A stretch of DNA of 64,000 nucleotides, taken from the NCBI GenBank assembly GCA_964017195.1, contig OZ024895.1, forward strand, positions 14,252,034 through 14,316,033, read 5' to 3'. The notes beneath the pieces are model-generated. The model was not told where the DNA came from, searched no databases, and saw only the letters and a list, made by a program, of their open reading frames with translations. The translations under genes were made by a program, and so were the position numbers. Origin of the DNA: Siderastrea radians. Lineage: Eukaryota; Cnidaria; Anthozoa; Scleractinia; Rhizangiidae. This document shows, piece after piece, positions 50,101 to 58,547 of the stretch. Position 1 is the first letter of the stretch. Each line of letters starts with the position of its first letter.

Positions 50101-50597
50101 CTGCATCTATTTTTGTAGGCTCTACTGCCTGCGATTTTGTTTCCTCGCTTGCATCTTCTTTCTTTCCGAGCAAGACAACTTTAATTTTTGCCCTATCTTC
50201 GAGCTCTGTTTCATCGGTTACATCAAGCCACTCACTCCACGACTCGTCGTACCGTTGCAAAACAACAGTTCCTTCCCCTTCAGGAATACTAAAATCTCCC
50301 CGGACTACGTGAATTAACTCAGTCAAAGTTTCATCATTTACATCTTTTACCTTCCGCTGTTCTCTAAACTGAAAAAGAATCTGTAAATATACAAAACAAA
50401 CATGTATCTCAGAATTGGAATTGCTAATGTATAATTTGCATTATAAAATAGTTCGAAAATCTACGTAATTCAAATAAATTCTCGATTATAGAACATTAAA
50501 TTCTCACAGAAGAACAATATATAGACAGGATGGCCCGTTTTAATTAAAGATTCAGAAGAATGAAGCGTGTAAATACCTTTCTCGCACCGTCCGCCAT
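43978..50597 (-). CDS. transposon gene: UBL/PB1-like, coiled coil, DDE-like core, Cys-rich/helical segment, two PHD fingers (multi-exon span)
   Basis: Exons on the minus strand: 50597-50577, 50368-50101, 48815-48745, 48510-47752, 47683-45125, about 45140-44579, 44470-44303 and 44135-43978. Phases agree at every junction except where the fifth exon frame stops at 45125 and the next frame starts (see separate entry). The predicted product is about 1,500 residues if that break is bridged. It would be the mobile element's own protein: an integrase-like core joined to chromatin-reading PHD fingers. I recall similar proteins as multicopy 'uncharacterized' predictions in corals; I know no named superfamily that matches. 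Confidence 0.75.
44303..44470 (-). CDS. transposon gene exon 7: first PHD finger
   Basis: Acceptor CATTCACAG, donor GTAAGT, 168 nt, phase 1 to phase 1. It reads WCWCREEEHGDMLMCEGDDC, then PIKWFHFDCMGL, then WYCPDC. This is the full C4-H-C3 zinc pattern of a PHD finger with the ING-type CPIxWFHFxC signature. PHD fingers of this type read the histone H3 tail, often methylated Lys4. The codon made with exon 6 is A+AA (Lys). Confidence 0.85.
44579..45140 (-). CDS. transposon gene exon 6: Cys-rich motif and homeodomain-like helices
   Basis: This frame is open from 45140, overlaps the end of the exon 5 frame by 16 bases, and has ATG at 45110. First part: CFNPECPHPLC, then GGKCQECTTFCTGHY, a Cys/His set that could bind zinc. 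Second part: SVSDNELEEVARKTLLSVEE, then MHVEHLRITAERRKEGAKKA, a helical region recalling a homeodomain-like fold, then a Lys-rich tail (KANKKKK) resembling a nuclear localisation signal. A GTAATT donor at 44578 in phase 1 leads to the PHD exon; unspliced, the frame stops at 44571. Confidence 0.65.
45125..47683 (-). CDS. transposon gene exon 5: DDE/RNase H-like catalytic core candidate
   Basis: An open frame of 861 codons starts at 47710 with GTG, not ATG, so it must be entered by splicing. A 68-nt intron (47751-47684, GTAAGT to CAGAG) joins exon 4 in phase 0. Numbered from that GTG: helical basic N-terminus 1-245, acidic Ser/Asp/Glu stretch about 249-300, basic segment 440-480, helix-turn-helix-like VTYRNIQEHL..IGYGTVVQL near 520-545, then the core. 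Candidate metal ligands are D609/D610 (LLNRDDQAGF), D710 (VRVDGATDEG) and E752/E754 (SYLNEVEL), with about 41 residues between second Asp and Glu. H-S-G-G-S-Y-L-N-E-V-E-L-x-N-G resembles the integrase block before the catalytic Glu. The catalytic reading is inference. Confidence 0.65.
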   Translation of the reverse strand, partial: SQGKSVGAVDTIDEKKFCDFIQKARSGLSDVIKCYHNSGLYISRMNVVSLEEYTTYRSEYCKRYHKKQRSECTSLTKMASHIAQEGIVKVSEVYRRQFPDGNYQSDKAVRRLMQLPCVIFKVEYLYVMELRPELNYRTLIDRIGKTMPGKGNIERKLEKETLKSLCELASNESDRKLIQAAATWGMTGKQARNIYGIEEYSCKVRRVKEAIANVQEIRNEIMKLAKLKETALLRTLGVEDDSESDSESSGHGSDLESVIESDSDEEPNCNSESESSVSSVQQKNQYTDESQSHSPTTTGIRYDPDFLSKDVPATATANPAPSNDTLLLWLRENKLNWFSFYEEVAQYLKNYNSEVLNQVLLDFTDYLSDSDLSDEEERLVEVSRQAFLEFNRRKPLLIEGEEVLSESDNEVQGPERVEEVTSLLSEEGKKQIRSARIALRKKAKREAAKTIASTCILKRKLPKRTSRIIKEHPSIGKDIEDFVKSKKVGAGAWRRTGVLTFDGVRTRGKKVTYRNIQEHLQEKYDCKIGYGTVVQLCVIRSKRRISARRYKGVAKVTCRKSRKGFAVKLNPDAHWSSALYKGLDSLQLKDGRDKVLLNRDDQAGFRLDTTFTHRQGKWITMENAPALTTRTDFVNSYSSLLQTTSYLFMESDTTEKACVGLVKPHFMFQKNPTQHFIDLEMLESKLPSHLGNRYIECVRVDGATDEGPGHVEVQFLWTERHIEKRRICTIVTSRHSGGSYLNEVELMNGCIAKVHSNLYIPSTLTGNNYDSNGLNSGKLRENLDIATDVYIDRVNGSACCGTTLQLYKGGQNEAITERRQSLLVFLKGKAKERMQLKESNPELFKYFENVWN
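47752..48510 (-). CDS. transposon gene exon 4: coiled-coil region
   Basis: Opens in phase 0 after a CTCTCTTTAG acceptor, well upstream of the first internal ATG (48366), as ATSVKQTAKTITVDPGKIRK. 253 codons to a GTAAGT donor at 47751. Residues from about 95 to 170 are long charged heptads (QLQEDLKEVDLQLSFALKQR, DDLRSKKRKYQEELTLLQRK), a coiled coil with a UVR-like Asn-Tyr-x-x-Ala-Leu segment. Its tail is Ser/Glu/Asp rich. Without splicing the frame ends at TGA 47709-47707. Confidence 0.75.
48745..48815 (-). CDS. transposon gene exon 3 (short linker)
   Basis: 71 nt between GCAG and GTAAGT. It reads (G)VRESRQATIAITSTGDITVG then PAA. Phase 1 in (G+GT), phase 0 out, both in agreement with neighbours. 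Function unknown. Confidence 0.7.
50101..50368 (-). CDS. transposon gene exon 2: ubiquitin-like/PB1-like domain
   Basis: Acceptor CTTTTTCAG, donor GTATGT, 89 codons plus one base. It reads FREQRKVKDVNDETLTELIH, then VRGDFSIPEGEGTVVLQRYD, then EWLDVTDETELEDRAKIKVVL. The order basic strand, helix, IPEGEGTVVLQRYD strand-turn, acidic DVTDETEL turn and KIKVVL strand matches the beta-grasp fold of ubiquitin-like or PB1 domains, which mediate oligomerisation. The fold is inferred from pattern only. Confidence 0.7.
50577..50597 (-). CDS. transposon gene exon 1 (start)
   Basis: ATG at 50597-50595 encodes MADGARK and ends in phase 0 at a GTATTT donor. An ATG directly followed by TGA at 50609-50604 lies 12 bases upstream of the start and forms a minimal start-stop upstream ORF. 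The context (AAGATGGCGG) is a good eukaryotic initiation site. Confidence 0.7.
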
Positions 50598-50787
50598 CTT
50601 CTTTCACATGGAGGAGAGTCGGAGAGACTAGGACCCAGTCCTCAACATGAAGCGACCGAGCTACCCAGACTTCCGGTGCAGCGTTAAATCCCCGCTAAAA
50701 TGCCCCGCTTAAAAACGGCAGGTGTTAAATTCCCCGACTCCCGGTGATTTCACGCTGTTAAATACGCGTTAAATCACCGGTATGGCC

Positions 50788-50847
50788 GCGTTAATTCCCC
50801 GCCCTGCCCCGGGGGTCGGGGGGTGGGGGTTTCAATTGACTAGTGCA
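50788..50847. repeat. right terminal inverted repeat and subterminal repeats of the transposon
   Basis: Inverted match to 43301-43354. Just inside (50690-50790) the motif GTTAAATTCCCCG or close variants (GTTAAATCCCCGC, GTTAAATCACCGG) recurs three to four times, so the GGGGAATTTAAC block of the end is repeated subterminally, as expected for transposase binding sites. Confidence 0.8.
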
Positions 50848-50850
50848 TTA

Positions 50851-53800
50851 CATGTACTCACCGGCCTTGAAATCGATCGATCAGTCCGTTCATACTTGAA
50901 TCGAGCAATCATCAACCATCTTTACAATCATCTTCCAACAGAGCACGTTCTGAGTTGAGCCTTGCTAATCGTAAGCGAAAATAATCTAAAGAATAGCGTA
51001 ATAAACCACTTTCACGTACGATAACCCGGCACAACCCCATTTTATTTGAAACTCGCCGCCGGTTAGCCAGCTATGCGACCGGGCCGCTTTCAAGGGGTCA
51101 TGTGATTTACAACCGCACGCTCGAGAATTGCAGGCGCAAGTAACCGGTGAATGTGTATATTGAAGCGAGAGCAACTATTGGAGCTGGAGGATAAAATGTG
51201 GCTGGTTTTCTCCGTGTTTGTGTGCGCCAGAAAGTGAAACGTGGATAGTTTTTTACTCCAGTAGTTGAAGAGTTGTGGGATTCGATGCAGAGCTACCCTC
51301 CCTTACACAAAGGTACAGTATTAATCTTAAATTTCTTGAATAGATTCTACCTCCTCTTTGGCGGCCATTTTGGTTCGTTTGGTCCGGCTGAGGTGAGAAA
51401 AGTACATGTAAGATACTCGGCCGAGTTTGGCGACCAGACTTAAATGTCCAGTGAAAAAAGTGAGCTTCATTTGCAACATAGGAGCCATATTCGAATTTTA
51501 CCTAATAAGTTGGATTTTTGCAAGAATATAGAATAATAATTCTTAGATATTGACTTTTCTTGCAAGTAAATAGGTCGAATAAATTTCAATGACTGTGTTA
51601 TAGTCAAGCAGCACTCTCGTTCTGCAGCCAATTGGAACGATCTTTACAACAGCTTGATATACAGTGTCGCCTCAGGACAAACGTTCGTTACTCAAACTCA
51701 GTCAAAAAATTGGACTTGGTGAGCAAATATAGACAGGCTAAATTGGAATCTATCTGGCAATCCATTTGCATGTCACTGAATAAGAATGGTCTCTTTTGTT
51801 CATAAAACATTAATACACAAGTAAATAAGTGGCTGGATATTCTAAAATTTCTCAATCAACATTACCTTCTGTAAAATCAAAGTGAACCAGTTTTGGTGTG
51901 AATTTTTATCAACTTACCAATATTGTGTTTTTGCATTCCTTCTACCATGAATGACTGGGAATTATTAATTTAGGATAACCTTTATTGACATGTCACTATT
52001 TGGTCATATAAGAAATAATGTACATGTGTCAACTTCAGATTTTACTTCCAATTCAATTTCTGGTGGTCTGCAATAGCAGTACTGTCAAGTTCTATTAGTT
52101 GAAACTGTTATTTAAACATACTTTAGCGTGCATGGTTGCTGAAGGAAAGTATTTATGTGGGGCCTCTTTGCATGGATTTCCTGTCTGGATGAATAACCCT
52201 ACTTTATTTATGTTTTATTTATTTATTTATTTATTTTGTTATTTGCTAAATACTGTACATACAAGATGGTCACCCACCAACTGTTTCAGTTTTGTAACTA
52301 AATGGTGGCTACATGTATACATAAAGGACAAGACAAGCATTTTAACCCTTTTTTGGGTGAGAAATCTAATAAACTAGCCAGTCCACCAACTCTTTCATGT
52401 ACAGCTGGCCCTTCAAAGACCTTTGCAAGTCACTGAGTAGGTGTTTCTAGTTACAGTTCACCAATCAACTTCTGTTATGTTACAGTACTTTTTTGCCTCA
52501 AATTTTGTCAATGGCTGAGAATATATACTCTACACATGTACATGTATATGCGGGTCCATTCAGCGACTATTTGGCTTGTTAAGCATACAATAGTATTTTT
52601 CACTGTTTAAAAATACACCATTTATTAGGGGCTACATGTACATAATTACATGTATAAGAGCACGCAAAAGGTGTGCATGTAGATGCCGTACCAAAGGCAC
52701 TAGCTACTCCTTTTCCTCTGAGAGGAACTGTACAATATGGTTGCAGTTTTTTGGTTATTTCCCTTGGTATTTTATTTATGTTTATTTTACTTTGTATTTT
52801 TTTCCAGGTGCATTTGTTAAAAACTGAAAACAGTACTTCCAAGTCTAACAGGGAATCCTTGGCAACAAAGCAGATAAGAAATATCACAACATTTGCATTT
52901 CAGGGCCTATTTAGATAGTCTGAGTTTTGCTTATGCTGCTGGTCTGGCATATCATTGGAAATATTGCAACGAGTTCACTTCATTTATCATTGCCTCTGGC
53001 TATGATTGTCGTAAGGTTTTAACACATTTCAAAATCCTCCAGCATTTTTTATGCCATGCACGACAGACATTAGAAAGTTTTAGCTTTTATTTGCATGGAA
53101 CAACTTGCATTGTAGGCTGTTCATTAGCATGTAGCATACAACATAGTCTAAATTGGCCCTTTATATGTACAGTGTACTTTTGTTACTTTTTCAATTAGAC
53201 CTGAAACTGAACAGAACACAGAGGCATTAGTTTAAACATGGAGCAATCCTGTAGGGTGAGACACTTTTGCTTGGATCACTTGATATATGTACACATTAAG
53301 CCACATTAGCAGTTCAGACATATTTGTAAGATTTTTACATGATGAAACTCAGATCAAAATGATAAGTTTAAAATGTTCGTTTAGCCATGGACTTTTACCA
53401 CAAAAAGTTATAAATGAGGAAAAGAATCAAGAGGCAAAAAAACCAGGCTCAAAAGAAAACTGGGGCTGTGAAGGAAAGAATGTAATGATTAAAAATCAAG
53501 TTCAGCTAGCATGATGAAGGTGGCAACCAGCATAATGAGACATCAAAATAAACCAAATTGAAGTCAACATGTACACACAATGTACGTCGTTCTCTTTCCA
53601 GGTTTTTTTTGTGAAAACAGCTTTCTATCTTGTGTGTAATGGTTAATACATGTATTGAGTGAGATCAAGTAACTGAAACTACAGCCCACCAAAGTTATAC
53701 CTTCACAGATTCCTTTCATTTTTGCATTGTAGGTGAAGTGACAAAAATGAATAGGTATGAGAAAAATCATTTTTTCAGTCTAAAGCTTCAGTTTATTACA

Positions 53801-54306
53801 TGATGATGTGAGATATCAACAGTGGCAAATTGACTGTTTTACATAACTTGATAATTTTTCATATCTTTTGGCAAAAAAAAAAAACTCTAAGCAGAAAAAA
53901 ATACTTCTAAGTTAAGTTACATTGTAATGTACATAAGAGATTTTGGGGGGCATATCTTTTTAATTTGTTTTTGACAAATGCTATCAAAATTAGATTGAAA
54001 TATAACATGAACTTGTAATATCAAAGTACATACATTGTAATCACTACGCAAGAGCTTGCTTTGCGGTTGTGCGTGAGTGGCAATTGTGCATGTGTTTTAA
54101 AATTCTAAGTGAGCAGCTCCTAAACCAATTTGATGAAATTCAGCCAAAGTTGTAATATAGTTTTTCAGCAATACCATGTCCACAAATTTGATTTTTCCTT
54201 CTATTTGAAAGGTTTAGCTTTTTTCCAGAGGTACATGTAGTGCCGTTTATCTCTCAGCCTTACATTGTGAATTTTTAATTTTATTTCAAAGTTTTAGCTT
54301 ATTTTT
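50851..54306. other. intergenic, no gene seen
   Basis: GC content rises near 50860-51420, then AT-rich. A (TTTA)n run lies at about 52206-52235. Small open frames on both strands lack family signatures; no exon can be supported. Confidence 0.6.
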
Positions 54307-54310
54307 TTAA

Positions 54311-54966
54311 GGACGTTTGCGCTAATTGTTTCTGCGCATCCTTACTGCGCACGCAATCCACTTCACGATGTCATGCCACGTCATGCATTGAGCGCGCGCG
54401 CTGTTGAAGAAATGTGGAGATATATAGCGCTAGTGGGCACTTTAATATCTATGCATGGGTTGAACTCTCTTAAATGTTCGGTGACCCCATATTTTCTTTT
54501 GATAGATCACTTTCTTTGTCGATTATCTACGTTTTGTGAAAAATTAAAGAAAATCTGTATTGTGGAAGTTTGATTTTTTTCAACTTTTCTGCCCTCGCAT
54601 CATCAAATTTTGCTATTTTTGTAGCTGCATGGAGTTCGTAAAAGTCCATCTTAGAGGTTGAGTTTAACTAAAAGGATGACACTGGCTCACATGGCAGTAT
54701 CACTTGCCAGACCCACTTAAATAAAATTTGACTAGGAAAGTGGGTCTACAGCGAATCATTTTTAACTAACAAGCACAGAGGCCATGTCGAGTTACGAGGA
54801 CTGATGTGTCAAAATTGGGGTAGTTTTCCACGCGCTTTATTTCGTAAACGAAGTCGGTGACCCCCCAAATTTTTTTGCATTTGTGACATAGGTAACTCAT
54901 TATCTGACTGTAGCCAAACTATTAAAAAAATCTGTATAATTGTAGAAGTTTTTCGCACGAACGTCC
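54311..54966. mobile_element. 656-bp TIR element flanked by TTAA
   Basis: Left GGACGTTTGCGC and right GCACGAACGTCC are imperfect inverted ends, with TTAA directly outside each (54307-54310, 54967-54970). Short inner repeats (GGTGACCCCATATTTT and GGTGACCCCCCAAATTTTT) recur in direct orientation. No transposase. Third TTAA element of the window. Confidence 0.65.
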
Positions 54967-54970
54967 TTAA

Positions 54971-55860
54971 GGTACAAGTAGTACTTTTTTCTCTAATCCG
55001 TACTGACACATGGAACTTTAGCAGCTTACAAACAAACACAGATGCAAACACAGATGCAGAAAATCTGAATCACAGTTTGTGAGACCGCTGCATAAAGAAT
55101 CAAATCCAGTGGCAATTGGAAGATGTACAGGAGAATTCATATTTTTTGAAAGAAATTAAATTTTTAACCCTCTACTAGAATTGTTAAGCTTTAATCAATG
55201 GTTCGTACAAGTGTTTGTCAAAACAATGGACGTTACAGTAGCCTGTATGCAGACGGTCCTATGGAGTGGCTGATGACTTGATAGTCTAGCAATGGAAACA
55301 TTTTTGGTTCCTCTGCTGAGTTTGATTTGCAGTCATAAAAGCTCTGGCTGATAAGTATTATTTTGCAAATGTATCAAGTTCTGTAAAGTATCTTAATCAA
55401 CATCTTCAGACGACAGTGCAATGCAACACTTTAGTTTTAACTGTATTTTTTTTGTTTGGCTCTTCAGTGGAGACTAAAATATTTCAGTCAACCAAAGTAA
55501 AATTTTGCAAAACACAGTGTGTGTACCTGTAAATGTGTCGAGTGTCACAACCATTTTTAATCCCTAGGCCGTCACTTGTCAAGCTGAAAAGTCATAAGCC
55601 AACTTAGAGTTCAGTTAATGTTTATAGGGTTGCTCCATGTTTAAAATCGATTTGGTATTAGAAAGTTTTGTTAAGATATACATTATATAATCATTATTCA
55701 CTGTACGTTGTTGGTTTTGGTGGTATGGCAATTGTAGTGCATGTTTATATTTTGTACCCTGGCCATTTGAATTTCCATAGAATATGTATTAGAAATTGCA
55801 CTACAGTTTGCAATAAAAATTATCATTGAGGCACATAAGAATTGCTTGGACCGTTTATCA
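54971..55860. other. intergenic, nothing recognised
   Basis: AT-rich with no coding, inverted-repeat or tandem-repeat structure that I could support. Confidence 0.6.
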
Positions 55861-55867
55861 AACACTG

Positions 55868-56375
55868 TTAACCAAAAGCCTGGAAAGCCCAGGGAAACCT
55901 GGGCTTCTAGGTTTTTGAATTCTTAGAACATTGGGCTTGAGGCTTTTCAAGTACTGTGATGTTTTCCAACCACACTAACCAGGCTTTTCAGGTGCATATG
56001 ATGTGTTCGAACCAGACTTTCTGGAAAACCCTGGTAAAACCAGACAAACAAGGGTTTTGAGGTATTGCTTTTGAACCAGACGTACCAAGAAAGCCTGGTT
56101 AAACCAGGCTAACCAAGCTTTTCAGGTAATTTTTTCGAACCAGACTCGCCATAAAAGCCTGGTTAAACCAGACTAACCTGACTTTTCAGGTTATAATTTT
56201 CGTCCCTAAACCGGCCTTACCAGGCTTCTGTGGTACAATACAACCAGGCTGACCCTAAAAGCCTGGTAAAACCAGCCTTACCAGACTTTTTACCAAACTT
56301 GTTTTCTTCACAAAAGCCTGGTAAGTCTGGTTGAACCAGACTTGACCAGGTTTACCAGACTTTTTACCAGGCTCT
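55868..56375. repeat. AACCAGGC/GCCTGGTT repeat block
   Basis: About 500 bp packed with AAGCCTGGT, AACCAGACTTACCAGGC-like units and their complements, some 25 copies of CCTGG/CCAGG with AA or TT next to them. It shares its motif vocabulary with 35380-35660, so both may be ends or copies of one dispersed element family. Confidence 0.65.
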
Positions 56376-56441
56376 TGGTGCAAGGGTAGTGATCATCATT
56401 GTCATCATCATTGTTAATAGTTTTTTTTGTTTGTTTTCAAG

Positions 56442-56685
56442 CCCCTCCCAAACACGATACCAAGTCTTGCCCCACAAGTTACTACTATAAAGCTTTTCGT
56501 GTCAGTAAACAGTTGTCCATATGTTGCCCTGTCAGTGGATACCCACCTCCGATTGTGACATGGAAGAAGAATGGAATTCAGCTGCAGAAAGGAATGAAAA
56601 ACAAGTTGATTATCACTCCTGCGAAAGGCAAAGCCTTTGGAATTTAAACTTGCACTGCTTCAGATGGTATATACACAGTAATGGC
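56442..56685 (+). pseudogene. Ig exon, broken duplicate (in-frame stop)
   Basis: After an AG acceptor at 56440-56441 the frame reads PPKHDTKSCPTSYYYKAFRV, then CCPVSGYPPPIVTWKKNG (Ig strands B-C), then KGKAFGI and a TAA at 56645-56647, exactly where the intact copy at 58270 has the strand-F Tyr codon (TAT). The similarity extends about 60 bp into the upstream intron (GTGATCATCATTGTCATCAT at both places). One base makes the stop; the end of the exon is also altered (VMAIS then stop). Confidence 0.8.
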
Positions 56686-56983
56686 GATTAGTTAGTCCCC
56701 AGTTTTGAGCACTCTAACCGTTTTAAATGCACTTTGGAAGGAAAACAAGGGTAATGGCAGAAATTTCGAGTACCACTGAACTCGTTGTTACAGGTGCAGT
56801 ATGCTTCATAAAATAACATTAATATTCCTCTTCCATCTCCTACCTTTTTTTTCGAACAAAAGAAAAGAGACCATTTTATAATCGAGGACGTTCTGCTTAA
56901 TCGTATTACTGATCCTGTACACATACAGTGTAAGGTAAAAGAGTATTTTCTCATATGTGAAACTGACCCCCCACCCAAAAAAA

Positions 56984-57111
56984 ACACAGACACACTTAGT
57001 GATGGTGGTTAACTTTCAGTTCAGTAGTCCTTTTAGGGGCCTATTTAAACACAGACACACTTAGTGATGGTGGTTAACTTTCAGTTCAGTAGTCCTTTTA
57101 GGGCCTATTTA
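56984..57111. repeat. 64-bp tandem duplication, two copies
   Basis: AACACAGACACACTTAGTGA through CTTTTAGGGGCCTATTTA repeats immediately with one base missing in the second copy. A very recent local duplication inside the Ig remnant. Confidence 0.9.
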
Positions 57112-57633
57112 CAAGAAGATAGGATAAACCCATTTTTGACTACCCGAAAATTTTTTTTGTTAGTTGCTCAAGTAAATCTTGACATTGAGCGCCTGAATAC
57201 GTATCGTTGAGATTTATTTACTTCTTTTCGAAACTATGTCTTCTTCTCTTACAGGGAAGTCTCTCGTGTTTGTAGTGAGAGCGTACTTAGCGTATTTAGC
57301 TGAAATGGTTTGATGGGAGACCCATTGTTCTCTGGCGGCCAGAAGCTTTTAAGACGAGCAATTAAGTTTTCCTTCATATTGTTTGCTCATATTGTTTTTG
57401 CTTGAACTATACAAAAAAATCGGTCATGGCATTAAAATATTTTTTTCCTTGCGAGGCCCGTGATGATTGAGTTGATCTGTAAACTTAAAACCAGCTGCTT
57501 TCAACCAAGAGAAATTTTTAGAACAGTGCATGATAGTGTCAAAGTGCAAGAACAATGCCTGTAAAAGAGTATGTTCCTTGCAACAAACATAATCATGTTG
57601 TTTAACTTCTTATCCATGCTTTTTCTTCTGTGG

Positions 57634-57901
57634 ATCCCGTGGTCCAGTTTCCCAAGGTGGGTGGTTCCGCCACCTTTACCTGTAGTGCCACCGGTGTTCC
57701 AAAGTTTACTTGGAAGAGATATAGACCATCACAGAAAGTGGTCAGTGATGCTAGACGTTATATATTCTCTTCTGGTACTGGATCCTCTCAGCTTACCATC
57801 AAGGAACATATCTCACGGTGACCAAGGGTATTATGTCTGTGATGCTACCGTCAGCAGCGATCAGCCAAACGTAGCCGCAGCTGGCTATGTGCAAGTACAG
57901 T
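57634..57901 (+). pseudogene. Ig exon with lost acceptor and frameshift
   Basis: It reads (D)PVVQFPKVGGSATFTCSATG, then VPKFTWKRYRP, then SSQLTIK in one frame, and ISHGDQGYYVCDATVSSD in the next: an Ig domain split by one extra base near 57803. The expected acceptor AG directly before the exon is GG (57632-57633) after a good pyrimidine tract. The GTAAGT donor at 57902 is intact and in phase 1. Two independent lesions make decay likely, though a sequence error could explain the frameshift. Confidence 0.75.
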
Positions 57902-58269
57902 GTAAGTGACTAGACAAACAGTGAAAATTATCGCTGATGTTCGACATTGCTTTCTGACAGTCTCATTTCACTATCAAAGATACCCGCTTTTGGTGTCCGT
58001 GATTATAAACCGGCCAAGTTTGGCTCAAGTTTCCGAAGGCCAATGATCCATGTTTAGCTTTTTGACCTACAATTCTTGCGACTCCCTTCACCAAATTTGC
58101 ACAGTGTGTATTCCATGTTGAATGCGGGGATGGGACATGTTGCATGCGAGGATGGGACATTAAACGTGTAAAACATTATCGAGCTACGCGGAATAAAGCC
58201 AAAGGTGGTATCTAGTGATCATCATTGTCATCATCATCGTTAATGTTTCTTTTTTGTTTTGTTTTCAAG

Positions 58270-58547
58270 ACCTTCCCAAACACGATACCAAGTCTTGCCC
58301 CACACGTTACTATTATGAAGCTTTTTGTGTCAGTAAACAGTTAACCATATGTTGCCCTGTCAGTGGATACCCACCTCCGATTGTGACATGGAAGAAGAAT
58401 GGAATTCAGCTGCATAGAGGAATGAAGAACAAGTTGATTATCACTCCTGCGAAAGGCAAAGCCTTTGGGATTTATACTTGCACTGCCTCAGATGGTATAC
58501 ACACAGTTGGCCCATTCATCATTAGTGTCATAAAAAAATCGTGGTGA
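58270..58547 (+). CDS. terminal Ig exon, intact frame but orphaned
   Basis: Acceptor GTTTTCAAG, 278 nt, phase 1, ending at TGA 58545-58547. It reads (Y)LPKHDTKSCPTRYYYEAF, CCPVSGYPPPIVTWKKNGIQ (strands B-C), GKAFGIYTCTASDG (strand F), then a short tail IISVIKKSW. A full Ig domain followed directly by stop, without a membrane segment, so a gene ending here would make a secreted protein or lose its anchor. The only upstream exon visible (57634-57901) is broken. I therefore treat it as the surviving end of a decaying Ig gene. Confidence 0.55.

Larger units (their letters stand above)
43298..50850 (-). mobile_element. 7.5-kb autonomous-looking DNA transposon (TIRs plus TTA target duplication)
   Basis: Element 43301-50847. 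The left end reads TGCACTAGTCAACCCCCACC, then CCCCGACCCCCGGGACAGGG and CGGGGAATTTAAC. The right end is the inverted copy, differing by a 6-base insertion (TTGAAA region), one A/G change and one T indel. TTA lies immediately outside both ends (43298-43300, 50848-50850). The near-identity of the ends and the matching target duplication indicate a recent insertion. The whole interior is one minus-strand, multi-exon gene with its own start (50597) and poly(A) signal (43736-43731). I could not place it in a named superfamily; CACTA appears two bases inside the end, but TGCA is part of the inverted repeat. Confidence 0.85.

Noticed and set aside
57571..57909. 112-residue frame as a real gene starting at 57571
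   Set aside because: Its first half is out of frame with the Ig domain; only the last 30 residues are Ig sequence after the frameshift.
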